Assembly: GCA_029204225.1 (NCBI GenBank)
Contig: CM055099.1
Coordinates: 58,849,982 to 58,913,981, forward strand
DNA length: 64,000 bases
Direction: 5' to 3'
Source of the DNA: Diphasiastrum complanatum
Taxonomy: Eukaryota; Streptophyta; Lycopodiopsida; Lycopodiales; Lycopodiaceae
This document shows, one piece after another, positions 1-12,116 of this stretch. Below the pieces are notes generated by a model. That model saw only the letters and a list, made by a program, of their open reading frames with translations. It did not search any database and was not told the DNA's origin. A program made the position numbers and the translations under genes. Every line of letters begins with the position of its first letter. Position 1 is the first letter of the stretch.

Positions 1-19
1 AACACAATAACAATAACGA

Positions 20-108
20 AGCTGGAGATGGCGCTAACCTTGCTGGAGATAGAGATGGCACTAAACACTTGTTTGACCCTGGAGATAGAGATGGCGTAAA
101 TTTTGTTT
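20..108. repeat. Three degenerate copies of a GGAGATAGAGATGGC motif
   Basis: The motif CTGGAGAT(AGAGAT)GGC starts near 22, 43 and 79, with diverging spacers. No reading frame could be tied to it. It may be the edge of a longer array lying outside the window. Confidence 0.4.
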
Positions 109-232
109 CAGAGATGCTACTCCTAGTTCAAATTTTTGATTGTTCCCAACTTTTGGGAGGGAATATTTCATCATTTTGAAAATTATATTTCAACTATGGT
201 TAAGCACCAGTAAAGTTTGATGTGACTAACCC

Positions 233-455
233 AAGGTGCATCCATTTACATGGAAATTAGTGTGGGCAGATGCATAAAGAAGTTAGAAAATGATATTATA
301 ACTACTTGATAGTTACTTTTCTCTATCCTACATGGCATTTTCACTAAGGTGCATTCATTTACATGGAAAGTAGTGTGGGCAGATGCGTGAAGAAGTTAGA
401 AAATGATATTATAACTACTTTATAGTTATTTTTCTCTATCCTACATGGCATTTTC
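233..455. repeat. 113-bp tandem duplication
   Basis: Two adjacent copies (about 233-345 and 346-455) both start at AAGGTGCAT and end at CATGGCATTTTC. They differ by only a few substitutions, so the duplication is fairly recent. There is no coding potential. Bases 109-232 and 456-529 show nothing recognisable. Confidence 0.75.
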
Positions 456-529
456 TATAGGGCCCTCTTTGGGCCCATATTTTCTCTAATGCCAAGTCAA
501 ATTTCAACCGACCTTGGACTGAAGCTGTC

Positions 530-790
530 AAAGGAAAAATCTCCTCAAACTGAGGTAGAAAAGGAGGAGATGAAGCAATATCCATTTCACTCCATCATCG
601 GCTCACTGTTGCAATGATCTGCACTCGACTAGACTTTGCATACTAACATCTCAGCATATGCTATGGAGACAGCCAATCTGCCAATATTCTAGAAGGATAC
701 ACAGATGCAGATTGGGCAGGGGATTTGTAATTTTATACAATCAAGGCCCAGTCTCTTGGAACAGTCGAAAGAAGTTCGATACAAACATCT
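530..790 (+). pseudogene. Ty1/Copia RNase H fragment
   Basis: Near 655-720 the plus strand encodes the block CYGDSQSANILEGYTDADWAG, part of a Copia RT/RNase H region. Nearly the same peptide is encoded on the minus strand near 10,190-10,240, so both come from one Copia family. An internal stretch present in that copy is missing here, between the segment resembling HSIIGSL and the CYGDS block. Stops and indels surround it. It is a dead fragment with no LTR attached on this side. Confidence 0.75.
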
Positions 791-1220
791 GATGTGACTC
801 ACTCAAGCTGTTCAATGTCAATTGAACGATCTCACGATCTTGTACTCACTCTCCAACGGCAGCTAGTTGATCACGGATCTCCTTTATCTTCAATAGGTAA
901 TCGACAATTGTTGCAGCATCATCCGTCCGTAATGTGTGCAGCTTTGTCTTCAGGAATAACACTCAAGATGTGTTTGTGGTCTCAAACAAGCATTTCAGAC
1001 ACTTGACTGGCATTTCAGGTCATAAAACTGGCATTTCGGGTTATGGAACTAGCGGTTTCGGGGCCTCTTGCCACATTTCGAGCCATACTAGAGCCTTTTG
1101 GTGAGCAGTGCAGAGACAGAGACAGAGCAGAAAGCCTGTTTTTAAGCAAAAATCACTATTCCTAAGCCAAATCTTCACCAAAAAATGCGATTTTGAGTGG
1201 AAATCCACACTGAATCGACT
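791..1220. other. Unassigned sequence between Copia scrap and inverted repeat
   Basis: No convincing coding region, RNA gene or repeat was seen in this 430-bp stretch. Confidence 0.5.
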
Positions 1221-2284
1221 TGTATGAGAGAAGTAACCGATGACAGCTCATGGCTTGAATGATTTTTAATACAGTTTTGGGCTTACGTCGTCATGACTTT
1301 TTAACATTAAGTGTTTGATTGTTTTTCTCATCGTGCTCAAAGGACCGGTACACCTTGTTTTCTAGGTGTCCGGGTGCTCACCTCCCAGATCCTGTGTGTT
1401 TCAACACGGTGTCTGGGCGAAGTGTATTATATGAGTGCTCGTAATTACAATGTTGGTCCTTTCCTAGCCCAGGAGGGTTGTTTCACCCTCACTAGGTTTT
1501 AACACTAGAGTCGTCACAAAATGCGCACAAAAGTGTGCATTTTAAGTACTTATTCAAAAAATCATATCTCATAAACTATGATGAATCACATCAAATTCTT
1601 TCACATGTGTGTTCTTCGTATATACATTTATCGATTAAAAATTTTGAGACCTTCATTTTGAGCAACCTATATGAAAGATATTATGTGTCAAACATGTGGA
1701 GGTACTAATGAAACTTCATAGTTTCATATATAGGACTACATTACTGTGAATTTTATATTCAAATTTTTGCTTGTCTTCTCTTAAAAGTCCTATATGATAA
1801 TAGAAACATGCCTATTAAAAAAAATTGAATTTTGACGTCTATAGAGATAGATATGTGCATCCAAAGTTACCCATTTAACATTAAATCTTTGTTAAATTGA
1901 GGTTACATTTTAATTTCATTTTGATTCATTGTTATGATTCTATTGAATGTTTATTACTTATTATCTGGATAGAAATTGAATATCTCAAAAAATGTTTCTC
2001 TCCTATAATCCAATGCTCATAACATCATTTGAAAATATATCACCTTACACTAATGATTGCATCAACTTATATTTGCTAAATCACTTTTTGAAACCCTCAA
2101 ATCATCATCGACTAATTGCTCAATACAATTGTAAAATATCATGAAATAAATAAAATTAATATCTACACACATGATTCTCACATCATAGACACTCAAGTCA
2201 ATAGAAATATATATTTCACGTCTGGCTTCATCACACTTTTTATATAAACTATAGAACTTAAGTCTTTAATTATGTATATAATCA
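1221..2284 (+). repeat. Left arm of a ~1-kb inverted repeat
   Basis: This segment matches the reverse complement of 7,300-8,313 along its whole length, at roughly 90-95% identity by eye, with small indels (about 40 bp near 1,312-1,352 is absent from the right arm). It starts TGTATGAGAG and ends ATAATCA, so its limits look like TG...CA. No matching short duplication was found beside the outer or inner ends. It may be a terminal inverted repeat of a large DNA element, or one of two solo LTRs of the same family lying in opposite orientation. Confidence 0.8.
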
Positions 2285-2460
2285 CATCCTCCACCAATGT
2301 TGTATGCATCCTCCCTCACTCCTTCCCTCCCTCTAAATTCAAATTTCACTCTCTCTTCTCCTCCTCTCTCCCTCTCCTCCAGCCTGCCTCCATCGCTCCC
2401 TCTTGCTCCATCTCTCTCACCCTCCCATCTCCATCTCTCTCTATCCCCCTACTACTCCAT

Positions 2461-2818
2461 CTCACAGTAGAAGAGCGCAATCTCTTCTATATGGCTTACA
2501 AGAACGTGATCGGCGCTCACAGGGCCTCCTAGCACATCATCTCCTCGGTTGAGCAGAAGGAGGAGAGCAAGTGGAATAAAGAGCATGTGAAGCTGATCAG
2601 AGAGTATCGCGCCAAGGTTGAGCGAAATATGTGACAATATGTGATGGAATCCTCAAGTTTCTTGATGGTCACCTCATCCCCTCTTTCTCATCTGCTGAGT
2701 CGAAGTTTTTTACCTCAAGATGAAGGGCGACTACCACCGCTACTTGGTGGAATTCAAGACCGGAGCTGAGAGAAAAGATGCAATTGAGAGTACGTTGCTA
2801 GCTTACAAAATGGCACAA
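2461..2818 (+). pseudogene. 14-3-3 protein exon fragment, decayed
   Basis: The plus strand encodes LTVEERN, then YKNVIGAHRAS, SSVEQKEES, HVKLI, then after a frameshift ICDGILKFLD and after another [21 protein letters not shown] and LLAYKMAQ. These are the N-terminal half of a plant 14-3-3 (GRF/GF14) phosphoserine-binding dimer protein. A TAG replaces the Trp after RRAS, and at least two frameshifts follow. The homology stops exactly at CAA|GTAAGG, which reads as a splice donor where plant 14-3-3 genes are thought to have an intron, so this is probably a genomic exon and not a retrocopy. The DIALAEL exon that should follow was not found. A pyrimidine-rich tract ending in CACAG lies just upstream and may be the old acceptor. 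Confidence 0.85.
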
Positions 2819-2924
2819 GTAAGGCGAATTCCCCTTGGCAGCTTCGTTTTCAGTAAGTATTTGGTGTTACACAATTTTTTTATTCGAACTTGAAGAGTTA
2901 TGAGCATACAAGTTATTCGCCTTT

Positions 2925-2940
2925 CCCCCCCCCCCCCCCC

Positions 2941-2975
<35 letters not shown>
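2925..2975. repeat. Poly-C run followed by (CT)12
   Basis: About 27 C residues run directly into a CT dinucleotide tract. Homopolymers this long are prone to sequencing error, so the exact length is uncertain. Confidence 0.9.
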
Positions 2976-3918
2976 ATTTTAAGCATTCATTGCAAGAAGT
3001 TTAACTATGTGGTGCACTAATATTGTTCATGGAGAAATTTGAGAATCTTTGAATCATGCACTGATTGACTGTTTTATCTCCAAAATTGCTTTTATGATGA
3101 TGTTCTCCTCACTAATTTGGTTGTTCTATTTCTTTCTAAATGAGGAGTCTCCCCATCATCCGATCACTCTGTGAATTTTTTTTCTTGCAACAACCTCTCA
3201 CAAATTCTAGCTCCCGACCAAGATTAGCTCGATCAATTCAATCTACAAGGAATATGATACCAAATTTGACCAACAACTTCTTTTAATAGAACTTTTAAAT
3301 CCTAATGCAAATCAATCGAATTTTTTTTATCATTATTACAAGAATAGATTGGATTAGCTCTTCCATGATCTTGCACATAAACAATTTTAAAGCTACTTCC
3401 CATTCCTCCTCTAACTAGCTTGGAAGAGTCCAATAGTACCCCTCGTATTCTATTAATTGAGATTTCAAGAATAGTCTATATTATATATATAACAAAATTC
3501 TTTCAAAATTGATGCAACAAACAAATAGTTTTGTATCAACCAGTCTTATTCTCTTTTTTACAAGAATCTTAACAAGTTTCTTATAAGTGTCATATCACTC
3601 TACATAAGACCTAGGAAGAGTTATAATGAAAATATTTTGGATACAAGAAAAGCTGGTAATATGTGTTGCTTCAAGGTAAAGAAACGTCTGATGCCTTTAC
3701 ATAGTTGATATGAGACTTATCTTCAGATCTTCTTTGTTGGTCATAGATCTCACCTTTTGAGAGAAACAAACTTGTGTAAATCATAATAGAAATTATCTTG
3801 GGGTCAAGGAAATTTGAATACTCATATTCCATATCCCTTGGTTTCCACTATGAACACAGAGAAATAACTTACATATAGAAATTAATTTACATGATCTAGA
3901 TGGATGTTAATAGCTTTT
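2976..3918. other. Unassigned AT-rich sequence
   Basis: Many stops in all frames. No domain, RNA gene or obvious repeat was recognised. Confidence 0.5.
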
Positions 3919-4242
3919 TCATATAATGTCTTCCAAGGGCCATGGGTAGTGACTACTACTCTCCAAGATATCACATGAAACTTTGCTACTTTTAAGGTTC
4001 AGGTTCGCTCCTCTAATATGTTGTAGTTTAAGGTCTGTTTGAGGTAATTCTACTGTGGACAAGTAAGTTGCCAAGGTACTATACCATTCTGGAATCATGG
4101 GGCTATCTATTTTCAATAAGTCATTTACATGGTCGTTCTCCCAATCATCAATGTCATTGGTTAGGCCTCCTATCTTGCACATGCAATCATTTAAGCCTTG
4201 TAGTCGAGGGGGCTTGCTTTGTAATTCACAAGTAAATTTCAA
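3919..4242 (-). other. 107-codon open frame of unknown origin
   Basis: An open minus-strand frame includes EWYSTLATYLSTVELP. That has the shape of the linker before the integrase zinc finger of some Gypsy elements (a W-Y...I-x-x-Y-L motif), but no catalytic or zinc-binding residues support it. It could be a chance frame or an old retroelement scrap. Confidence 0.2.
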
Positions 4243-4435
4243 ACGAGAAATACTTGTAAGGGTTTTTGACTTTGTAAATTTGAGATATCCTTAGAGCGAT
4301 CTAGACCAATACCTCAAAAATTTGACAAAATACCCTATTATGACCAATGGCTTATGCATCCCTCAAGAATTCTGGCCTCACCATTCTTATCTAAAAATTT
4401 CCTTTATTGCATTTCTAAATTTAGAATATGTCTAT

Positions 4436-4580
4436 AGCAGTAGGGTGTATGGCTAGAGTTGTTGGCTGCCGCTGGAAGTTACAGGCTCGAATCCTAACCA
4501 TATTGTAATGACATCTAAGAAGCTTAGCTCCGTAAATGGCATTGCCATGTTGTATATAGCAACCACTAGTATTTTATTAT
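4436..4580 (+). mobile_element. Possible tRNA-derived SINE
   Basis: An A-box-like stretch (TGGCTAGAGTTG) is followed about 35 bases later by GGCTCGAATCC, close to the RNA polymerase III B-box consensus GGTTCGANTCC. An AT-rich tail follows. The order and spacing suit a tRNA-derived SINE head. No cloverleaf can be folded convincingly, so it is not an intact tRNA gene. No flanking duplications were established. Confidence 0.45.
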
Positions 4581-6199
4581 AAATTTGAATTTAAAAGAAA
4601 TCAATTGAAAATCATCTAAAATTTGACACAATTATCAAAATTTCACATGTTTATTAAGTATTCAATGTTTAGCACTAGAATATGAAAATAATTTGAGTTA
4701 ATTTTAAGGGATAGCGTATTCCACACCATCACTAGCATGCAATTTATGGTGCAAACATCATCCAAGGGTGGTGGTAGGTGTTCCCCCTTTTCCCTCTCTC
4801 CTTCCCCATCTTTGCTTGCCCTCTCATCCAAGGGTGGTGGTAGTTAGTTGTTCTACCTCTTCCCTATGACCTTCCGCATCTTTGCTTGCCCTTTCATCGT
4901 TGGAATGACCCCATCACTCCTAGAGGAGCGTGTGGTAGTGGCTATGTGGAATATGATGCTCCCAATTCAACGGGCTGCCGCCTGGAGTCTTGGCCTGTGC
5001 AGTGTGAAGTATGCAATAGGCAACGCCTAATCATTCGGGAATGAATTCATGATAATCATGCTCATTTTCAAAGCAGCCAAGTCTGGTACGAGATTCTAAG
5101 AAGTCAGTGGAGCAGCGTTTATAAGACCTAGGTGCGTTAAGCGTAATTGGATGACGGCCCGCTGAATAGTATCGACTCTCGACGTGATGGTGACTGCCCT
5201 CGGGAAGAAACCCCAGCTTCCCTTGCCCCCAGTTAGGGTTTAAGAGCACGGCACATTTTAAGCTCCACCACTTGGATGTTGCCATCTTGCATACTTACCA
5301 CTTATTACCAGGTCATGGAAACAGTGCCAAATCTGAACATCTCTGCTAAAACCCAACCGTGCCGGAATCGAATTAGATCGTGCCATTTAAGATACTAGCT
5401 CTCCCTTCCAAGTTCCTCCCTCGTCTGCAATGCTGCATTGCAATTTGGGCTACTTCACCTAATACCTCCTGAGTCGACTTTCTTCTGTCTGTCGGGGACG
5501 GGGAATGAGTCCAGGGCGACTCAGAAACAGGGTAGTGTAGTCAGTACCCAATACTCACCGGACGATGGTGGAAAAGAATAGTGCTCTAGAGTCTAGTCTT
5601 TTCAATCTATATATCTATATAAATGTATATATTCGTAAAAAAGAGAGATGCGACGGATGGATAATGTATGAGTTGAGTAGGTGGGCATGACAATGAGCAT
5701 GGCATGCTCGAAGTGCATGCTTGTGTAGGAGGGGGCGAGGACTCAGGAGTCAGGACTGAGGAGGAGCCTGAAGCCTGAAGGAGGCCTGGAGTAGTTAGGA
5801 CCCAGGAGTGTTAGAAAGTTTTTAGTCGCTGGGTGGCGGCAGCGGCATGATGATGGATGGGGTGCCGGCAGGAAAGGTCCAGCTTAAGGTACGGTCGTCC
5901 GAAGGAGTGAAGTGCACTATGTACGATGAGCTTAGAAGCTAGAACCCATCGGCCCTGGGGTCTGAGCTAAGAGATTATAACTTATCATAAGTACAGGCAC
6001 TTGCCTTAGCGGTTCAATGCACATTGCCCAGAAAGAAACCAAAATGTTCTTTCTACAAACGAGATGAAAATTTTGAATGAAATATCTCATCAAAATAGAG
6101 AAAAACACTCCCTACACTCCCTGCATCCATGTCAAATCACTTCAAGTTTTTTTTTTCTCTCAAATAAAATTGACCATAGATTATAGACTTTTTACAAAA
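4581..6199. other. Unassigned, with a higher-GC block at about 4,900-6,000
   Basis: Most of the inverted-repeat interior is AT-rich, but about 4,900-6,000 has clearly higher GC and is rich in GAGG and GGAGG words (for example near 5,730-5,810). No conserved protein could be read from it on either strand. It could be a captured gene fragment or organelle-derived DNA; I have no motif that decides. Confidence 0.4.
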
Positions 6200-6400
6200 T
6201 ATAAAGAGTCAACAAAACTTAAAGAAGCATAACCTTATTAACCTTTTAAAGAAGAGTAGAGGGGAGATGTAGAAATCACCATTCCCAAGTTTTCTACTAT
6301 TTTTATCTAACCAAATGTGCCATAAGGTTGTGATCCTAATACATTGCCAGAAAGAATTGGCCTTTCCATCATCAAACGTAATATCATTCAGCAATCACTT
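6200..6400 (-). pseudogene. LINE-like fragment (region after the reverse transcriptase)
   Basis: The minus strand encodes FWQCIRITTLWHIWLDKNSRK, the hydrophobic/Trp-rich block (W-x-x-I-W-x-x-R/K-N) often found near the C-terminus of plant LINE polyproteins. No catalytic RT motif is present. It is a short scrap. Confidence 0.4.
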
Positions 6401-7123
6401 CAAGTTTTCAACCTTACAAGCTTTGTCTCCTCTAGCCTTTGCTAATGCTACAACATTAAAATCAGAAGACCATGGGTAACTAGTATATCAAGCCCAGCCA
6501 CAAAAATGTGATCATGAATTTGCATTTTGAATATTTATTTTGGTCTTGATTTGGTGAGTGAGCTGATGGGCAATGGACCACCCATGTTTCACATTTGGTT
6601 GATAAGTGTTAAATGAAGAGTCACAACATGATTGGCCCATTTGAATTTTGACATAAGATTGGTCCATTTTATTTAAGGTGTTGTGTTTTAAAAAACAAGT
6701 ATGAAACTTTTCATGTTAAAACGATGAAGGGTACTATAAAGTTTTTTTTTTTTAAGAAATCACCTTTCAACTGGAAAGGTCAAAATTGAAATGCATTTCA
6801 TTGAAAGTAATATCGGGCAGTGAAGGGTCTGGAAGGCTTCAAAATGCAGGCCAACATGCGAGGGGGACATTGCCTGGTCCAAAAAATGGCTTTCAGTAAC
6901 CCTTAAGTGACAGTGGGTCCATGCCATATCATTTGTCACATAGTGGCAAAGTGCATGTTAATGTGAAAGGGTGGAAGGTCCATTTCTCCTAAACCAATGG
7001 GAGAGCTCTATTTTAAATTTCAGACTTAGTTTAAAGGTGGCTAGAATATGAGATGAAAAAAACTTTGGATGCGAAACTAATCAACCAATGCCAAGAACCA
7101 TTGAATGTGTTTATATATTTCTG

Positions 7124-7170
<47 letters not shown>

Positions 7171-7299
7171 CTAAGAAATTTTTTCTTTTATAATTGTGTA
7201 ATAAACAATAGTTTTTTTATTGTTACTTGCTAAATAATCAATTTAGGGTGACATAAATTGAAACTAGACATTTTTCATATTTTTAAATGAACAAAATGA
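6401..7299. other. Unassigned AT-rich sequence with a TA microsatellite
   Basis: No coding signal was seen. A (TA)n tract of about 40 bp lies at 7,129-7,169. Confidence 0.5.
7129..7169. repeat. (TA)n microsatellite
   Basis: About 20 TA dinucleotides in an otherwise mixed AT-rich setting. Confidence 0.95.
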
Positions 7300-8313
7300 T
7301 GATTATATACATAATTAAAGACTTAAGTTCTATAGTTTATATAAAAAATGTGATGAAGCCAGACGCGAAATATATGTTTTATTGACTTGAGTGTCTATGT
7401 GAGAATCATGTGTGATGTAGATGTTAATTTTATTTATGTCACGATATTTTACAATTGTATTGAGCAATTAGTCGATGATGATTTGAGGGTTTCAAAAAGT
7501 GATTTAGCAAATAGAAGTTGATGCAACCATTAGTGTAAGGTGATATATTTTCAAATGATGTTATGAGCATTGGATTATAGGAGACAAACTTTTTTTTGAG
7601 ATATTCAATTTCTATCCAAATAAGTAATAAACATTCAATAGAATCATAACAATGATTCAAAATGAAATTAAAATGTAACCTCAATTTAACAAAGATTTAA
7701 TGTTAAATGGGTAACTTTGGATGCACATATCTATATCTATAGACGTCAAAATTCAATTTTTTTAATGGGCATGTTTCTATTATCATATAGGACTTTTAAG
7801 AGAAGACAAGCAAAAAATTGAACATAAATTCACAATAATGTAGTCCCATCATATATGAAACTATTGCAGTTTCATTAGTATCTCCACATGTTAATATCTT
7901 ACATATAGGTTACTCAAAATGAAGGTCTCAAAATTTTCAATCGGTAAATGTATATACGAAGAACACACGTGTGAAAGGATTTGATGTAATTCATCATAGT
8001 TTATGAGATATTATTTTTTGAATAAATGCTTAAAATGCACACTTTTGTACGCATTTTGTGACGACTCTAGTGTTAAAACCTAGTGAGGGTGAAACAGCCC
8101 TCTGGGCTAGGAAAGGACCAACATTGTAATTATAAGCACTCATATAATACACTCCGCCCAGACACCATGTTGAAACACACAGGATCTAGGAGGTGAGCAC
8201 CCGGACACCTAGAAAACAAGGTGTTAATGTTAAAAACTCATGACGACGTAAGCCCAAAACTATATTAAAAATCATTCAAGCCATGAGCTGTCATCGGTTA
8301 CTTCTCTCGGACA
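7300..8313 (-). repeat. Right arm of the ~1-kb inverted repeat
   Basis: Reverse-complement partner of 1,221-2,284. Read on the minus strand it starts TGTCCGAGAG and ends ATAATCA. The 81-codon open frame inside it (7,439-7,684, minus) is broken in the left arm, so it is not obviously a conserved gene. A solo-LTR or terminal-inverted-repeat identity cannot be decided from sequence alone. Confidence 0.8.
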
Positions 8314-9170
8314 TATGCAATGCGTCACTAAATTTAGATCTCCATCTAACGAATCACCCCACAAAGAGAAGGATCTCTACACTTCGGCGAGACTTTACCA
8401 AAACCCTGGACCTATCCCTTCAATCTCCAAACACCACACATATAAAAAAATATCCTTTATAAGGCAATTTCAGTGATAACCGTTGATTTTCCACCCGATG
8501 GTGTTTGGTAGTATTACATCTTGCAGTATTCCTTAAAAGTGTCATACAAACTTTGCATGTGTACAACTCTATGACAGAAGTCTAGACTATCTTTAGAGAT
8601 GTACCATGTGACCTAAGAAAAGGAAACAGTGAGTTGACTCCCAAGCATCGTAAATCACATTCTCTTGATAAGAGTACATATAAGGTGTACAAAAATCAGA
8701 TCACAAAGATCTAATTTTGTCTTTGATCTTTAGCTAATTTAGAGAGCATATCTAGCTTCATAACAAATGTAGAAATCATGCATCAACTACACATAGAAGA
8801 TGAAAACTCAATAAGAACTTGTCATAAACACTTAGATATGAAAATTTCTAATGTTCCTATCATACAACAATAGTAAAACAACAGTACTCATTCGTGTGGA
8901 TCCATACACATAAGAAAAATAGCATTCTACATACAAAATCACCCTATATTACTATTAAAATGCAAAAATGAATGTAGTGTTGAAAATCAGTGGGTATGAG
9001 CGGAAGCTGGGAGTGAGCTAGATGCGTGGATTGGAAGCACCAAGGATTCATAAAAATGCGCAATAGAACAATAACAACAGTAGGACAAATTGCACTCTGA
9101 TTATTATCAACAATGAGTACAATGGCATGAAGTTATAACTTCATATTGTTCAACGTGATTATGTTGATAC
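8314..9170. other. Unassigned sequence between inverted repeat and Copia 3' LTR
   Basis: No gene, RNA or repeat was recognised in this AT-rich stretch. Confidence 0.5.
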
Positions 9171-9630
9171 TGATTAATACATTATCAGACTTGAAATATT
9201 AGAAGAAGATTTCTGATGAAGGTTCTAAGTTTGATATACTAAAAATATCTACAACAGAATTTCCTACATTTATTACAACTGTCTTTATGTCATAAATGCA
9301 TGTACAAAATTGGCGGACATCAGTGTAAAGTCGTTGGGTCTACTTAGTAACCGATAGTATCGAAAAATTACATTGGGTCGGATTTTGTACAAAGGGTCGA
9401 GAAATATACACTAGGTCAAAAAATATGCTGAGGGTCGAATTTTTCAAGGTCAAAAAAATTAGAGCTGATCCAATCCGATCTAGGGTCGAACACGTCCAAA
9501 TAATTCACTGAAGGGTCGGAAACATCTGAACCAATCCGACCCGACCCAGGGTCAAAAAAATCTCTGTTTTGAATGGCTTTTTATGATGCTATTAACAAAA
9601 GGATTTGAGGCTGAGCATTGAAATCCAACA
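9171..9630 (-). repeat. Copia 3' LTR
   Basis: Matches 21,280-21,737. On the minus strand it starts TGTTGGATTTCAATGC at 9,630; the far end near 9,171 is approximate. It carries several GGGTCG/CGACCC words (9,390-9,555), also present in the sister LTR and in the palindromic repeat array at 18,957-19,093. Confidence 0.85.
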
Positions 9631-9641
9631 CTCCCCCTTAA
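9631..9641 (-). promoter_or_regulatory. Copia polypurine tract
   Basis: On the minus strand TTAAGGGGGAG lies directly before the LTR start TGTTGG, the expected primer site for plus-strand DNA synthesis. Confidence 0.8.
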
Positions 9642-9649
9642 TGTGGATC

Positions 9650-10460
<811 letters not shown>

Positions 10461-10469
10461 CAACTTTAG

Positions 10470-11400
10470 TCAAAGGTCGAGTGGAAATTGACTTGGTTTG
10501 CAGTTAGCCATTCCATACATTTTCAGCACGGTGGTGAAATATCTCTGCTGGCTGATAAAAATTAGTCTGTTGGGTCGAATTCGAAACATTTCGATTCCGA
10601 GACAATAGTGAGCTGGACCCTTATCAGTCATTTTGTATTCCTTGTCCAACATGCAATTGGTGTCTTTCATCAGATTCAGACCGTTACTGAATAATAGAGT
10701 ATCATTAACATAGAGAGTGATGATGAAGAAGAAATTCGATACAAATTTGAAGTAGACATTCGAATCTACTAAGTTTGGAATAAAATCATTCTCAATAAGA
10801 GATACATTTATTTTCTGGAACCAGGCTTTGGGTGACTATTTCAGCCCATAGAGTGCCTTGTGAATTTTGCATACAAGATGTTGCTTACCCCTCAGTTCGT
10901 ATCCTTTTGGTTGTGACATGAAAATTTCTTCTTCAATGGTCCCATTGAGGAAAGCGGTATGGACATCTATTTGATGGACTTCGAGATCTGCTACAGCTGC
11001 AAAGAAGAGTAGTAATCTGATCAAAGCATGCCTGACAACTAGGCTGAAGGTTTCAGAATAGTCCAGATCTGGAATCTGGGAATAGCCTTTGGCGACCAGC
11101 CTAGCTTTGTATCAATTTAGCCTGCCTTCAGCATCATACTTCGCCTTGAATATTCATTTGCATGGAATCAGATTTCTATCATTTGGTAGCTCATTGATTG
11201 TCCACGTTTGATTCTCCATCAGAGAGTCAAATTCTGTGTCCATTGCTGCTTTCCAATGTTCAGTATGAGGCCTCTGAAATTATATTTCGTTCCTGCACAA
11301 AGTATCATGCTGCATCATCCATAAATCTAGATGGAGCCTGTCTAGGTTGATTTGACTTTCTTGGTTGGATTTCTTCTCTCTGGTGATCAGATGTCACGGC
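10470..11400 (-). pseudogene. Copia reverse transcriptase segment
   Basis: The minus strand reads SRFMDDA, then HWKAAMDTEFDSL, CKWIFKAKYDAEG, ARLVAKGYSQ, HQIDVHTAFLNG (first catalytic Asp in QxDVxTAFL), KALYGLK, then LYVNDTLLF where the active-site YVDD has become YVND, and YKMTDKGPAHYCLGIE. That is the full Copia RT order. Stops occur after KALYGLK and before YKARL. The change of the first Asp in the YVDD box would inactivate the enzyme. It begins abruptly at about 11,400, where the nested LTR element joins. Confidence 0.9.
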
Positions 11401-11808
11401 GAGAAAGATACTGAATACTTCATTACGATTTTCAGATTCAAATGGGAGTGAACTCAAGAAAGCAAATACTTCGGCAAAAGGGAAAGCCACACAGTATTTT
11501 CGTTATCTTGACAGTAGCTTATCATATTCTAACTCCTATGATCTGCACAAATCACAAGATTGAAGGCTAGAGACACTTCACTAATCAATTCCAGTCCAAG
11601 TCATTGTGTATAGGTACAAATAATACAGTGCCATAAACTTTCGATTACCAAAATGAATCACCATGAAAAGCACAGAAGGTATTCACAATAGAAACAAGTT
11701 GTGTGATTCAGAACACTCAGAATTACATTATCTGTATTCACCATTTGTAGAGTACAAAGATATATTCATTACAGTCTAGACACTGCAAAGAAGAGGGATT
11801 GCTACACC
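11401..11808 (-). repeat. 3' LTR of the LARD-like element, first half
   Basis: Matches 17,461-17,855 closely, apart from small indels (for example near 11,665-11,680). It ends at GCTACACC, where the two-gene insertion begins. Confidence 0.85.
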
Positions 11809-12116
11809 CATTAGAGGAGTTACAAACATCAAAACGGCCATCTAAGAAATGCCACGTAGGACAAAAAAAATGCCGGATTTTAAAACTCCAATGGACTTTC
11901 AAGTCCAGTTTAGCTTAACCTTACTATTAATGTGTAGTTAACATGACACGATTATGACATATGCAACTGCGACTTCAAGAACCTATGACGCTCATTAACT
12001 AACTTTTCCAAATTTGAAAATGAGATTGTGTCCCTCGTTTTAACTAGCGAGAGAATAAACATAGAATCTCAGGTATGCAAGGATGAATAATAGTGTCTAT
12101 TTTCTTTTTGGTCTGT

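Noticed and set aside
1311-1502. Open frame in the left inverted-repeat arm as a gene
   Set aside because: The right arm lacks part of it and breaks the frame.
4436-4510. Intact tRNA gene
   Set aside because: The A and B boxes fit, but acceptor and anticodon stems do not pair.
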